Origin: Haloarchaeobius salinus
GTDB lineage: Archaea > Halobacteriota > Halobacteria > Halobacteriales > Natrialbaceae
NCBI RefSeq assembly: GCF_024464185.1
Contig: NZ_JANHAU010000006.1
Coordinates: 1-64,000 of the forward strand
Reading direction: 5' to 3'
DNA: 64,000 bases
The notes beneath the pieces are model-generated. The model did no database searches, was not told the DNA's origin, and was given only the letters and a program-made list of their open reading frames with translations. The translations under genes were made by a program, and so were the position numbers. How positions within the stretch are numbered: the first letter of the stretch is position 1; each line of letters begins with the position of its first letter. This document shows positions 18,273 through 27,987 of the stretch, one piece after another.

Positions 18273-18321
18273 CGAGCCGAAAGCGAACTGTTTTCCCCGC
18301 CCCGGGCGGTAGCCACGGTCG

Positions 18322-19248
18322 ATGCGTTCGTCACTCTCCGTCTACCTGAAGGGGTTCCTCATGGGTGCGGCCGACACGGTCCCCGGGGTCTCCGGTGGGA
18401 CCATCGCGCTCATCACCGGCATCTACGAGCGGCTCATCACGGCCATCACCGCGGTGGACCCTGCAGACCTGCGGCTCCTCTTCGGACTCCACACGGCCGA
18501 GGGACGGACCGACTTCCGCGACCTGCTCCTCCGTGCCGACGCGGTGTTCCTCGTCACCCTCGGGCTGGGCATCGCCACGGCGGTGCTGACCCTCTCGCGC
18601 GTGCTCGACCACACACTCGAGCGGTTCCCGGCCATCACGGCGGCGTTCTTCTTCGGGCTCATCGGCGCGTCGGCGGTCGTGCTCTACTCCGAGGTGGACG
18701 TGCAGTCGCCGCGTCGGCTGGCCGTCGCCGTGACCGGAATCGTGCTCGCGGCCGCCCTGTCCAGCCTGCCGGAGAGCGCGGTCGGGAGCTCGTTGCCGGT
18801 CGTGTTCCTCGCCGGGGGGATTGCCGTGTGTGCGATGATACTGCCCGGGATCTCCGGGTCGTTCCTCCTCCTCGTCCTCAACCAGTACGAGTACATGATC
18901 TCGAACCTCACGGCGTTCGTCGACGGGGTCATCGCGCTCGCACGGGGGGGCGAGGTCCCTGCGCTCGCCGAGTCCGGCGCAGTCGTCGTCACGTTCTGTT
19001 CAGGTGCGCTGCTCGGCCTGCTGACGATGGCACGGGTGGTGAAGTGGGCGTTCGAGGAGTTCCGCGCGGGCACCCTCACGTTCCTCGTGAGCCTGATGGT
19101 CGGCGGCCTCGTGAAGCCGCTCTCGACGATCTCGGCCGAGGCCGACGTGGGTTCCGTCTCCGCGCTCGCGCCGATCGTCCTGTTCGCACTCATCGGCGGG
19201 GGCCTCGTCCTCGCCGCCGACGCGGTCACGGACGATATCGACTACTAG
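18322..19248 (+). CDS. DUF368 membrane protein, candidate polyprenyl/dolichyl-phosphate translocase
   Basis: A 308-aa polytopic membrane protein. The opening GFLMGAADTVPGVSGGTIAL and the internal ILPGISGSFLLLVL are the two inverted-repeat PGxSG motifs of DUF368. In bacteria DUF368 (PopT) was reported to return undecaprenyl phosphate across the membrane. Here it lies 49 nt after aglB on the same strand. A role in recycling the dolichyl phosphate released by AglB is a strong inference from family and context. Confidence 0.9.
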   Translation: MRSSLSVYLKGFLMGAADTVPGVSGGTIALITGIYERLITAITAVDPADLRLLFGLHTAEGRTDFRDLLLRADAVFLVTLGLGIATAVLTLSRVLDHTLERFPAITAAFFFGLIGASAVVLYSEVDVQSPRRLAVAVTGIVLAAALSSLPESAVGSSLPVVFLAGGIAVCAMILPGISGSFLLLVLNQYEYMISNLTAFVDGVIALARGGEVPALAESGAVVVTFCSGALLGLLTMARVVKWAFEEFRAGTLTFLVSLMVGGLVKPLSTISAEADVGSVSALAPIVLFALIGGGLVLAADAVTDDIDY

Positions 19249-19431
19249 CAGCGCCGGCCCCGGCCGAACCGATTGGTGATTACTGCGAGCGATTAGAACT
19301 GCCCGGGCGTTCAGCAATACTTGTAGTTTTTGGCTGCATCATTGTCAATTAGCAGCATTATTCCACGTTTGATTTGTTTTCCTCGGAAGACACGAAAACA
19401 CGTTTACCAAAACGGTAAAAAACCGTGAAAT

Positions 19432-19438
19432 TTTATAA
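19432..19438 (+). promoter_or_regulatory. TATA box upstream of the 45-aa protein
   Basis: TTTATAA sits in an AT-rich stretch (19320-19470) that contrasts with the surrounding GC-rich DNA. It lies about 25 nt upstream of an in-frame ATG at 19458 and 50 nt upstream of the ATG at 19488. The intergenic stretch 19249-19431 before it shows no other gene. Confidence 0.6.
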
Positions 19439-19487
19439 GTAATATTAAGATAATTTGATGTATGTGCCCGCGCACCATGCAGTTGCA

Positions 19488-19625
19488 ATGTCGAACAAAG
19501 GCACGATGTCCGACTGGCTGTCCGAGCACCCCCGAATGATCGGCGTCCTGTTCATGATCGGCCTGCTGCTCATGCAGGCGGCTCCTGTGGTCGCGACTGG
19601 AGCCGAGGCGAGCCCTGGTCCGTAA
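19488..19625 (+). CDS. 45-aa signal-peptide-like / single-TM protein (DUF7503-like)
   Basis: The product opens MSNKGTMSDWLSEHPRMIG, continues with one hydrophobic helix of about 18 residues, and ends QAAPVVATGAEASPGP. The SEHPRMIGVLF opening and GP end recall the haloarchaeal DUF7503 small proteins, as far as I can recall them. Almost the whole protein is a signal peptide or TM helix; cleavage after ATGA would free only a short peptide. An in-frame ATG at 19458 (leaderless, 55 aa) is an alternative start. It ends 21 nt from the 3' end of the convergent CHAT protease gene. Function unknown. Confidence 0.65.
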   Translation: MSNKGTMSDWLSEHPRMIGVLFMIGLLLMQAAPVVATGAEASPGP

Positions 19626-19646
19626 AACCGGTAGCAATTAGAGGTT

Positions 19647-21719
19647 CTACTGGAAGTTGACGGTCCCGATAGTGTTGTTCCAGTAGAGTTCATTCTCGAA
19701 CTCGACAGGCGAGATAGTCCAGGTTAGATAGTCGACGAGCTCCTGTTCTTCGAGTTCAAGCGTCTTCATCCGTCCGGGGAGGAGATAGTACTCCTCGACG
19801 GAGTCAATCGTCGGGACCGTCCGAGATCCGAGCTGTAATTCCTTCGTTGGGTAGGTCTGGATACTGAGTTCGAACGTATCGGTCTCACCTGATTCGACGT
19901 GACAGACCATCGGTGGTCCACCATCGGACTGGACTACGTCGACGGACCCGTCACCGACGACGAGGTACTGCTCCCCGATGTGGGTGTGTTCATGCACGAG
20001 TTCGATAGCTGCGCGTAACGGGAACCCCAGGTTCAAGAAGTGAGCGACTGCGTGTCCGATTTCGACGGCGTGCTCGTTTACGACATCGCCTAGCGTCGCC
20101 ACGCCACCGAAGGAACCCTTTTCGACGAGTGCTTCGGCTTGTTCGAAGGAGCGACACGCATTGAGGAGGAAGACGTTCACTCCAACCGTTTCGAGCTCGC
20201 GTACGTCGAGCTCTCCGTCTGTACACCGGAGTCCAGTTGGCGTCGCATGACCAATGTAATGGAGGAAATCGCAGGAGTTCTCTGTCAGGAGTTCGGCGAG
20301 TTCGTCCTGTGGCACTCCGAAATGGGAGTCAATGTTGTAGGGTTGGTCGTCCCTGTCACCGTACACGTCGTCCAGGGTCACCTGCTCGTCGAGCATCCGA
20401 GGGTCGTTACAGACCACAGTGATATTGATTGACTCGCTCCGTTGGCCCTGTTCGAGCTGGTGCTCGAAGGAGTCCACCGAGGCTTTGGACGCGCCCATCG
20501 GAAGTTGGTCCCCGAACCAGGCGTGTTCAATCGATTCGTCGTTGACCTCCGGCTCGATGAGCTGCAGCGATACTTCCTCCGGTGCGGAGTTCCGCGCAGA
20601 CCGTCGTACCCGAGTTGCTGAACCCGCGGTAGTCGCCGTACGTGATACGGATCTCGTCTGTCCTCGGGTGGAACGAATCACTCCCAAATCGTTCACGATA
20701 TGGGGGATTGCCGAGACCTGATCTGGCGTGTTCGGAAGATGCGCAGTCAGGCACCACCGTGGGAGGTGTGGTTCCACGACCTCTTGCGGGACCGCTAGAT
20801 AGGCCTCCAGTTGTTCCGAGAGGGGGCGACCATACATCGACGCAATGTCGAACGGAAGCTCCGGCTCGATTTGTTTGCGCTCGTAAAGGTCGACTTGGTG
20901 AATACCCTCGGTCCTGACGATACAGTCCAGGAACAGCATTCGCTTCAACAGGTCTGCGACGTCGTCCTCGAACCAGTGCCCTGTGGCGAGGTCGTGTTCG
21001 AAGCGTTCCGTTCGCAACGTCGGTGCATTGCCGGGAACGAGGTTCGCGCCGAGATAGAACGCGAGTGGCGTTGCCGGATAGATGTAATCGAACTCGGGGG
21101 GGATCACTATTTCCACGCCTGTATCCGGCGGTGAGAACCCACGGGGGATATCGAGCTCGTCCCCCAGTTCGACGAGTGGTGGATGTCCGCGGAGTGTTGG
21201 ATACGAACGCTCTGATGCTGTCGTCTTCAACGCGGACGATAGCGTACTCAATGACTGCATTACGTCGTCCGGATCTTCTGTTGTGGTAATACTACCCGCC
21301 GGATGCTTGTGGTAAGTGCGGACGCCGAACTCGACGACCGTCGGATCGGTGAAAGATAGCCGCGTCGAATCCGCTCCTTTCGTGATGTTCGGAGCCCCTT
21401 CGAACTGCCAGTAGAGTTTCACAGGTGCGGAGATGTCGAGACTGTACCCGTTCGCCTCGAGTTCCGTGGTCGTATGGGCACTCACTGGGCCGTCATACGT
21501 ACCACACTCGCTCCGGATGTAGACCTCCTCGGCTCTGGCGATCGATAACTCGCTCGCCTCGATAGTGAACGCCTTGTCGACGGGGAACTCGAAGGACTCG
21601 GGGTTCGTGGGTGTCGGTGAGACGGGCGCGTCAGTCACGACCTGGAGGCGTCGCTGTTTGATTTGGTCCGTGATGGCGACGCCGCAGGGATCGTCCGTTT
21701 CCTTGTAACTGACCTTCAT
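19647..21719 (-). CDS. CHAT-domain (caspase-like) protease, 690 aa
   Basis: The C-terminal third holds a CHAT peptidase domain. His491 lies in DFLHYIGHATPTGL and Cys522 in VFLLNACRSFEQA, each after a hydrophobic strand as in clan CD proteases, and GVATLGDVVNEHAVEIGHAV follows. The first 400 residues are an unrecognised, beta-rich region with no TM helix, perhaps a sensor. Codon use is less GC-biased than in neighbours, suggesting transfer. A gene for a tiny membrane protein converges on it. CHAT proteases elsewhere act in gasdermin and type III-E CRISPR defence, but no target is proven here. Confidence 0.8.
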   Translation of the reverse strand: MKVSYKETDDPCGVAITDQIKQRRLQVVTDAPVSPTPTNPESFEFPVDKAFTIEASELSIARAEEVYIRSECGTYDGPVSAHTTTELEANGYSLDISAPVKLYWQFEGAPNITKGADSTRLSFTDPTVVEFGVRTYHKHPAGSITTTEDPDDVMQSLSTLSSALKTTASERSYPTLRGHPPLVELGDELDIPRGFSPPDTGVEIVIPPEFDYIYPATPLAFYLGANLVPGNAPTLRTERFEHDLATGHWFEDDVADLLKRMLFLDCIVRTEGIHQVDLYERKQIEPELPFDIASMYGRPLSEQLEAYLAVPQEVVEPHLPRWCLTAHLPNTPDQVSAIPHIVNDLGVIRSTRGQTRSVSRTATTAGSATRVRRSARNSAPEEVSLQLIEPEVNDESIEHAWFGDQLPMGASKASVDSFEHQLEQGQRSESINITVVCNDPRMLDEQVTLDDVYGDRDDQPYNIDSHFGVPQDELAELLTENSCDFLHYIGHATPTGLRCTDGELDVRELETVGVNVFLLNACRSFEQAEALVEKGSFGGVATLGDVVNEHAVEIGHAVAHFLNLGFPLRAAIELVHEHTHIGEQYLVVGDGSVDVVQSDGGPPMVCHVESGETDTFELSIQTYPTKELQLGSRTVPTIDSVEEYYLLPGRMKTLELEEQELVDYLTWTISPVEFENELYWNNTIGTVNFQ

Positions 21720-21890
21720 GGTGTTCCGACGGTGCCTTCGACGGGTGTACCGCGAGGGGCCCCTGACGACCGAGCCACCACCCTCGTGCCGTCTCTCTGG
21801 GGGAGTAGGGTGAGGTTTCAGCCGGTCGTGAACGGCCGGGTCGTGCCAGGGGTGCCGCCGACGTTGTTAGGTGTAGATACCCCTCGTGAT

Positions 21891-21900
21891 ACTTAAATTT
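21891..21900 (-). promoter_or_regulatory. Possible TATA box for the CHAT gene
   Basis: Read on the minus strand the site is AAATTTAAGT, about 170 nt upstream of the CHAT ATG. That would imply a long leader. The intergenic stretch 21720-21973 otherwise shows no gene; it also holds the 3' flank of glpC. Confidence 0.35.
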
Positions 21901-21973
21901 CCTGCTGGTGGTGGTATCATCTGAAAATTAGTAATGGTGGGTTATCGGGGGCAGGGCGGGGGTGACGGGAGGG

Positions 21974-23266
21974 TCAGGCCGGGAGCGACCGGTCCGTGAG
22001 TGCTGCCTCGATGACCTGCAGGGTGTGCTTGACGGGGGAGCCGCTGCCGTGTTCCATCTGCATCGCGCAGGTCGGACACTCGGTCAGGCCGGTCTCCGGT
22101 TCGGCCTCGTCCATGTGCTCGAACATCTCCTCGCCGATGGCCATCGAGGTGTCGTAGTTCTCGGACTTCCAGCCGTAGGTGCCGGAGATGCCCGAGCAGG
22201 ACTCGCCGACGTCGTGGGCGTCCACGTCGTCGAGGTTGGAGAGCACCGCCGTCGTCTGACCGTCCAGTCCCTGGTTGCGAGCGTGACACGGTGCGTGGTA
22301 GGCGAAGTCGGGTGCGTCGACGTCGTCGACGGCCGCGAGCTCGCCGTCCAGGTCCTCGTGGATGCGGAGGTACTCGACGGCGTCATAGGTGTGCGCCGAG
22401 ACGCGCTCGGTGTCCGCGAAGTCGAACAGCTCGGGGTACTCCTGCCGGAGTGCCATCGAGCACGAGGTACACGAGCAGACGACGTCGTAGCCGTCGTCGA
22501 CGAGGTCGGCGAACGTCTCGACGTTGAACCGTGCGGCGCGTCGGGCGTCGTCGAGCATTCCGTTGGCGAACATCGGCGTGCCCGAGCAGCGCTGCTCCGG
22601 GACCGCGACCTCGTAGCCGAAGTGCTCGAAGACGCGGACCATCGCCTTGCCGACCTCTGGGGTGTTGTAGTTCGCGTAGTCGCCGTGGAAGTAGGCGACG
22701 CGCCTGTCCTCGCTCTTGACGGCCGCGCCGCCGCGGGCCGCCCACCACTCGCGGAAGGTCTCGGTCGCGAACGCGGGGAACTCGCGCTCGCTGGTGATGC
22801 CGAGGAACTGGTCGTTCACCGCCTGGACGAGCGAGTTGCCCATGACGGCGTTGGTGAGCCGCGGGAACATGGAGCCGAAGCGGGCCATCGTGCCGTAGTT
22901 CGCGAGCAGCCGGTTGCGCCAGTACTCGACCGAGAGCTTGCTCATCGACTCCTCGACGTACTGCGCGCGGGCCGTGTTGTGCATCTGGCTCAGCGGCACG
23001 TCTGAGGGGCACGCGCCGTCACAGCGCATGCAGTTCGAGCACTTCATGATGGAGTCGTCGATCTCCTGGTCCTCCTTGCGCGTGAGCCGCCACTGCTCCG
23101 GGCCCTGGAACTTCGGGCCGGGGAACTCGTCGTCCACCTCGGCGACTGGACACGACGAGTCGCACGTCGAGCACTTGTAGCAACTGTCCGCCCCGGGACG
23201 CAGGTCTGCGTCGCCCTCGGGGAACACCTGGATCGGTTCGAAGTCGTCCTCGTTGTCCGTACTCAT
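21974..23266 (-). CDS. glpC: Anaerobic-type glycerol-3-phosphate dehydrogenase subunit C (GlpC)
   Basis: The iron-sulfur, membrane-associating subunit, 430 aa, that passes electrons from GlpAB to quinone. Two [4Fe-4S] ferredoxin clusters are visible, CYKCSTCDSSCP and CSNCMRCDGACP, followed by two CCG-type cysteine domains (CSCTSCSMAL and ECPTCAMQMEHGSG). It is last of the glpABC operon and its ATG overlaps the glpB stop (23263-23266). Confidence 0.94.
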   Translation of the reverse strand: MSTDNEDDFEPIQVFPEGDADLRPGADSCYKCSTCDSSCPVAEVDDEFPGPKFQGPEQWRLTRKEDQEIDDSIMKCSNCMRCDGACPSDVPLSQMHNTARAQYVEESMSKLSVEYWRNRLLANYGTMARFGSMFPRLTNAVMGNSLVQAVNDQFLGITSEREFPAFATETFREWWAARGGAAVKSEDRRVAYFHGDYANYNTPEVGKAMVRVFEHFGYEVAVPEQRCSGTPMFANGMLDDARRAARFNVETFADLVDDGYDVVCSCTSCSMALRQEYPELFDFADTERVSAHTYDAVEYLRIHEDLDGELAAVDDVDAPDFAYHAPCHARNQGLDGQTTAVLSNLDDVDAHDVGESCSGISGTYGWKSENYDTSMAIGEEMFEHMDEAEPETGLTECPTCAMQMEHGSGSPVKHTLQVIEAALTDRSLPA

Positions 23267-24513
23267 GTCTGGTTCACTGCCGTGGCTGCCCGTGTCCCTG
23301 CTCGCCAGCCCGTCGCCAGCGAGACGCCGCTCGCCGCCTTCTGCATCGCCGTGTCCGCACCCCCGACGACCGCGCCGGCCGCCCGGAGGTTCTCGTACGC
23401 GACCGACCCCTCAGCGTCCAGGGCCCGCCCGTCGGCGTCGATGCGCACGCCGAAGCGGGCGAACGCGTGCTCGCCGAACGCGGGTTCCTCGGACCAGTCG
23501 TACCGGTCCTCGGGGTGTGGCACGTGGAGGTCGAAGACGGGTTCGTACACCCGGTCGCGTTCGGAGTCGATACCCTCGCCGACGAGTCCGCCGGTCGCGA
23601 GGACGACCTGCTCGGGTGCGTACGGCACGCGTGCACCGTTGCGGTCGACGACGACCGACTCGACTCTCTCTCCATCCGCCTCGAAGTCGACCACTGGAAC
23701 CCCGGTGACGAGCTCCACACCCGCGGCCTCCAGTTCGTGTCGGAGTAGGTTCCGGAGTCGCGTGCCGGGGATGCTCGGCGGGCCGGTCGGCACCTCGAAC
23801 ACCGACACCGGTTCGCCGGCCGCGTCGAAGCGCGCCTCCAGCTCGTCCCTGACGAAGGCGGGGTCCTCGCCGAACACTGCCGGGAAGCCGACGCGGTCTG
23901 CACCCTCGACCTTCGGCGCGATCTTCTCGACGAGCGCGTCGCGGAACGCCTCGTCCTCTGCGAGGAGCTTCGCGTGTCTGGTCCGCTTGGCGTCGTCGCG
24001 CAGGCGTGGGAACCGGACCGTGACGCCCCGCACGTCGCCCGGTACTGTCGCGTCCAGTGACTCCGCCGCACGCTTGGCGTCGAAGTCCGGGTCCGTCGAG
24101 ATGCCGACGAGCAGCGTCTCCCGGCCGTCGCCCGCGACGCCGGGGGCGACGCTCGCGGGGTACCGGAGCGTCGGTTTGACCGTTCCCTGCGTGGTGGGGA
24201 CGAGCGCGTTCCGGTCGCCCCCACGGTAGCGGTCGCCGGTCACGTCGTCGAACAGGGCGAGCCCCTCCCGGAGCGCGTCGGTGCCCACGACCGAGTAGGG
24301 ATGCTCGTCTGGGAGGTCGTCGATGGCCGCGAACGGGTCCGCGACGAGGTCGCCGTCGACCCGCCCCAGCACGTCCACGAGGCCCGAGGCCTGCTTCAGC
24401 GTGCTCTCGGACTTCGAGACGAGGGTGACCCGTGCGCCCTCGCGCGCAGCCGACAGCGCGGCGACCGACCCCGCGAGCCCGCCACCGACGACGAGCACCT
24501 CAGTCGCGATCAT
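23263..24513 (-). CDS. glpB: Glycerol-3-phosphate dehydrogenase subunit B (GlpB)
   Basis: A 416-aa flavoprotein subunit. It opens with the FAD dinucleotide motif [20 protein letters not shown] and carries a late [12 protein letters not shown] segment. It overlaps glpA by 14 nt at its start and glpC by 4 nt at its end, so the three subunits are translationally coupled and likely made in equal amounts. Confidence 0.93.
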   Translation of the reverse strand: MIATEVLVVGGGLAGSVAALSAAREGARVTLVSKSESTLKQASGLVDVLGRVDGDLVADPFAAIDDLPDEHPYSVVGTDALREGLALFDDVTGDRYRGGDRNALVPTTQGTVKPTLRYPASVAPGVAGDGRETLLVGISTDPDFDAKRAAESLDATVPGDVRGVTVRFPRLRDDAKRTRHAKLLAEDEAFRDALVEKIAPKVEGADRVGFPAVFGEDPAFVRDELEARFDAAGEPVSVFEVPTGPPSIPGTRLRNLLRHELEAAGVELVTGVPVVDFEADGERVESVVVDRNGARVPYAPEQVVLATGGLVGEGIDSERDRVYEPVFDLHVPHPEDRYDWSEEPAFGEHAFARFGVRIDADGRALDAEGSVAYENLRAAGAVVGGADTAMQKAASGVSLATGWRAGTRAATAVNQT

Positions 24514-26194
24514 GGGTCCCTCCGTCGGTGGCGGTCCGTGTCGGCGTGGCGAAGGCGTCCCAGTCCACGTCCGAGTCGTCGCCGTCGCGGTTCCAGGTCG
24601 TCGCGTGGAGGGTGTGGTTCAGCATCGCCTGCGAGAGCTGCTCGCCCCAGAGCGCGTGCCGGTGGCCCTTCCAGCGCTCCTGCCAGAGCTCGTCGAGGGA
24701 CGCCTCGGCGGTGTCGGCGTCGTACTCGGGGTGGAGCTCGTTCGCGAGGCGGTGACAGCAGAAGCCGCCCTGGCAGTTGCCCATCGAGGCCCGGGTCCGG
24801 AGCCGCACCGCGTTGAGGTCTGTGCCGGCCTGGCCGATGGCGTGCTGGACCTCCGCACGGGTGACTGCCTCGCACTCGCAGAGCACCGGGTTCGGCTCGT
24901 CGGTGCCGAGGACGTCCGGCGCGTACGAGCCGAGGCGCTGCTTGCTGCGGCGGGCAACGGGCGAGCGCAGGCCGTAGTCGGCCATCGCCTCGTCGAGCCG
25001 GTCGAGGTTCTCGCTGCCCGGTAGGGGTTCGTCGGCGGTCGCACACGACGCGCGCACGCCGAGGCGGTCGCAGACGTGGTCGGTCACCTTCTCGGCCATC
25101 AGCCGGTAGGTGGTGAACTTCCCGCCGACGACCGTCGTCAGCCCCTGCAGGTCGTCGCGGTCCGCGTGGTCGAGCAGGAAGAAGTCCCGCGTGATGTCCG
25201 TCGGGTCCGTCGTCCCGGTGTCCGGCGGCTCGTACAGCGGCCTGACGCCCCAGAACGAGCGGATGGTCCGCGCGTCGGAGAGGATGGGGACGAGCTTCGA
25301 CAGCTCGTCGATCATGTGGTCGACCTCCCAGCCCTCCTCGGGGTAGTCCTCGGGGTCGTCGACCTCCTCGTCGGTGGTGCCGAGGATGGCCGTCGTCTCG
25401 TGTGGGACGACGATGTCGGCGTCGCCCTTCGGCTTGCACCGGTTCACGACGGTGTCGACCTGGCGGACGTTCATGACGACCATGACGCCCTTCGACGGCC
25501 GGACCTCGACGTCGACGCCGGCCATCTCGCCGAGCTGGCCGGACCACGCGCCGGCCGCGTTGACGACGTGCTCGGCGTGGATCTCCTCCGTCTGCCCGGG
25601 GAGCCCGTGCTCGCGCTTGCCCGGCCCGGAGTCGTGTTTCACGCGGACGCCCGTGACCTCGTCACCGTCGGTGAGCAGGTCGACGACCTCGGCGTGGGTC
25701 TCGATGCGCGCGCCGTGGTCCTCGGCGGAGACGGCGTTCGCGACGACGAGTCGGAACGGGTCGACCGCGCCGTCGGGGACCTCGATGGCCCTGTCGATGT
25801 CCTTCGCGAGGTACGGTTCGACCTCGCGGGCCTCCGCGGCGGAGAGCACCTCCGCGGGGATGTCGCACTCCCGACAGCCCTGGAGCTTCTCCTCGAAGTA
25901 TTCGTCCGTGTCCTCCGGGCGCTTGACGAACAGCCCGCCGGTCATCTCGACGCAGTGGCCGGCGATGTCGCGCAGGACGCGGTTCTCCTCGATACACTCC
26001 CTCGCGCTCGCCTGGTCGGCGACGGCGTAGCGGCCGCCGCTGTGGAGCAACCCGTGCATGCGCCCGGTGGTGCCGTGCGTCAGGTTGCCCTGCTCGACGA
26101 GCGTGACGTCGACCCCGCGCATGGCGAGGTCGCGTGCGATGCCCGTGCCCGTGGACCCGCCGCCGACGACGAGTACTTCGGTGGTCGTTGCCAT
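24500..26194 (-). CDS. glpA: Glycerol-3-phosphate dehydrogenase subunit A (GlpA)
   Basis: The catalytic FAD subunit (564 aa) oxidising glycerol-3-phosphate to dihydroxyacetone phosphate. It begins [20 protein letters not shown] and continues [20 protein letters not shown], typical of GlpA/GlpD. The C-terminal region has a Cys-rich BFD-like [2Fe-2S] segment ([12 protein letters not shown] and [11 protein letters not shown]). It is first in the glpABC operon and divergent from glpK. Confidence 0.95.
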   Translation of the reverse strand: MATTTEVLVVGGGSTGTGIARDLAMRGVDVTLVEQGNLTHGTTGRMHGLLHSGGRYAVADQASARECIEENRVLRDIAGHCVEMTGGLFVKRPEDTDEYFEEKLQGCRECDIPAEVLSAAEAREVEPYLAKDIDRAIEVPDGAVDPFRLVVANAVSAEDHGARIETHAEVVDLLTDGDEVTGVRVKHDSGPGKREHGLPGQTEEIHAEHVVNAAGAWSGQLGEMAGVDVEVRPSKGVMVVMNVRQVDTVVNRCKPKGDADIVVPHETTAILGTTDEEVDDPEDYPEEGWEVDHMIDELSKLVPILSDARTIRSFWGVRPLYEPPDTGTTDPTDITRDFFLLDHADRDDLQGLTTVVGGKFTTYRLMAEKVTDHVCDRLGVRASCATADEPLPGSENLDRLDEAMADYGLRSPVARRSKQRLGSYAPDVLGTDEPNPVLCECEAVTRAEVQHAIGQAGTDLNAVRLRTRASMGNCQGGFCCHRLANELHPEYDADTAEASLDELWQERWKGHRHALWGEQLSQAMLNHTLHATTWNRDGDDSDVDWDAFATPTRTATDGGTHDRD

Positions 26195-26363
26195 CCGGTT
26201 ATCGACACTGCGGACCGCGAGTACTTCATTGTTTACCCTGGTGCCCGCACCAGCAGTAATACACTCTCCTGCGAGGCTGGAAATCGGAGAGAATCCAAAC
26301 GTGTTCGGTGAATTAGACCGCCAGCGGCCGTAAGACTGTTCTGATTGTGAACATCACGCACAA

Positions 26364-26370
26364 GTTTTAT
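26364..26370 (+). promoter_or_regulatory. TATA-like box of glpK
   Basis: TTTTATC lies 74 nt upstream of the glpK ATG, so a leader of about 50 nt is expected. A GGAGGA ribosome-binding site is present at 26434-26439, five nt before the ATG. A leadered, Shine-Dalgarno start is less usual in haloarchaea and supports ATG 26444. Confidence 0.5.
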
Positions 26371-26374
26371 CAGG

Positions 26375-26417
26375 GTTTACCATAGTGTTTACTACTGGTT
26401 GTGGGCCAACAGTAAAC
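26375..26417 (+). promoter_or_regulatory. Candidate operator: repeated GTTTAC boxes between glpA and glpK
   Basis: GTTTAC occurs at 26375-26380 and 26387-26392, exactly 12 nt apart, and in inverted form GTAAAC at 26412-26417. A further copy lies at 26231-26236 near glpA. The two direct copies fall between the glpK TATA box and the expected transcript start, where a repressor such as GlpR would act. The protein that binds is not identified. Confidence 0.45.
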
Positions 26418-26443
26418 ATCGGCCCGCGGACACGGAGGAACCT

Positions 26444-27985
26444 ATGGCAGGCAAGCACTACGTCGGCGCGATAGACCAGGGGACGACAGGGACTCGCTTC
26501 ATGGTGTTCGACCACGCTGGACAGGTCGTCGCCAACGCATACGAGAAGCACGAACAGATCTACCCGGAACCCGGCTGGGTCGAGCACGACCCGATGGAGA
26601 TCTGGGAGAACACGAAGTCGGTCGTCGCGACCGCACTGGAGCAGGCCGATCTCGCTCCGGAGCAACTCGCCGCGCTGGGCATCACGAACCAGCGCGAGAC
26701 GACGCTGCTCTGGGACGCGGCGACCGGCAGACCGGTCCACAACGCCCTCGTCTGGCAGGACCGGCGGACGACAGACCGCGTCGAGGAGCTCGAGTCCGAA
26801 GGGAAGGTGGAGTGGATCCGGGAGAAGACCGGCCTCGAGGCCGACGCCTACTTCTCGGCGACGAAGGTCGAGTGGCTGCTCGACAACGCCGACCCGATGA
26901 AGTTAGAGCGCACGGTACCCCAGGACCTGCGGGACCGAGCGGAGGGCGGGGAGCTCCTGATGGGGACCATCGACAGCTGGCTCATCTACAAGCTGACCGG
27001 GAACCACATCACGGACGTCACGAACGCCTCCCGGACGATGCTGTACGACATCCGGGAGATGGAGTGGGACCACGAGCTCCTCGAAGAGTTCGACGTGCCC
27101 GAGGAGTTGCTGCCCGAAGTCCGGCCGTCGAGCGACGACGCGACCTACGGCAGCACCGACCCCGAGGGCTTCCTCGGCGCGGAGGTGCCCGTCTCGGGCG
27201 CACTCGGCGACCAGCAGGCCGCGCTCTTCGGGCAGACCTGCTTCGACGAGGGGGACGCGAAGAACACCTACGGCACGGGTTCGTTCTTCCTGATGAACAC
27301 GGGGGAGGAGGCCGTCGAGAGCGACCACGGGCTGCTGACGACGGTGGGCTTCCAGCGCTCGGGCGAGCCCGTCCAGTACGCGCTGGAGGGTGCCATCTTC
27401 ATCACGGGTGCGGCCATCGAGTGGCTCGAGGACGTCAAGCTCATCGACGACCCGGTCCAGACGGCCGAGCTCGCCCGGAGCGTCGACTCGACCGACGGGG
27501 TGTACATGGTCCCGGCGTTCACGGGCCTCGGTGCGCCTCACTGGGACGGTCGCGCGCGCGGGACCATCGTCGGGATGACGCGGGGGACCGAGCGCGAGCA
27601 CATCGTCCGTGCGACGCTCGAGTCCATCGCGTACCAGACCCGCGACGTGGCCGAGGCGATGGAGGCCGACGCCGGTATCGACATGGGTCGGCTCCGCGTC
27701 GACGGCGGCGCGGTGAAGAACAACTTCCTCTGCCAGCTCCAGGCCGACATCCTCGGCACCGACATCGTCCGGCCCGAGGTCGACGAGACCACCGCGCTCG
27801 GTGCGGCGTACGCCGCCGGGCTGGCCGTCGACTACTGGGAGACGGTCGACGAGCTCCGGGAGAACTGGCAGGTCGACCGCGCGTTCGACCCCGAGGGGGA
27901 CCAGGACGAGCTCGACGCGAAGTACGACCGCTGGGGTGACGCGGTCGAGCGCAGCCTGAACTGGGCGCAGGACGGGGGTGACTGA
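26444..27985 (+). CDS. glpK: Glycerol kinase
   Basis: FGGY-family kinase of 513 aa phosphorylating glycerol with ATP. The N terminus KHYVGAIDQGTTGTRFMVFD and the segments QRETTLLWDAATGRPVHNAL and GALGDQQAALFGQTCF are glycerol-kinase typical; YMVPAFTGLGAPHWDGRARG is the FGGY signature region. A GGAGGA site precedes the ATG. It is the key entry step for glycerol in haloarchaea and forms a divergent unit with glpABC. The putative transporter follows 2 nt after its stop. Confidence 0.96.
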   Translation: MAGKHYVGAIDQGTTGTRFMVFDHAGQVVANAYEKHEQIYPEPGWVEHDPMEIWENTKSVVATALEQADLAPEQLAALGITNQRETTLLWDAATGRPVHNALVWQDRRTTDRVEELESEGKVEWIREKTGLEADAYFSATKVEWLLDNADPMKLERTVPQDLRDRAEGGELLMGTIDSWLIYKLTGNHITDVTNASRTMLYDIREMEWDHELLEEFDVPEELLPEVRPSSDDATYGSTDPEGFLGAEVPVSGALGDQQAALFGQTCFDEGDAKNTYGTGSFFLMNTGEEAVESDHGLLTTVGFQRSGEPVQYALEGAIFITGAAIEWLEDVKLIDDPVQTAELARSVDSTDGVYMVPAFTGLGAPHWDGRARGTIVGMTRGTEREHIVRATLESIAYQTRDVAEAMEADAGIDMGRLRVDGGAVKNNFLCQLQADILGTDIVRPEVDETTALGAAYAAGLAVDYWETVDELRENWQVDRAFDPEGDQDELDAKYDRWGDAVERSLNWAQDGGD

Positions 27986-27987
27986 CG

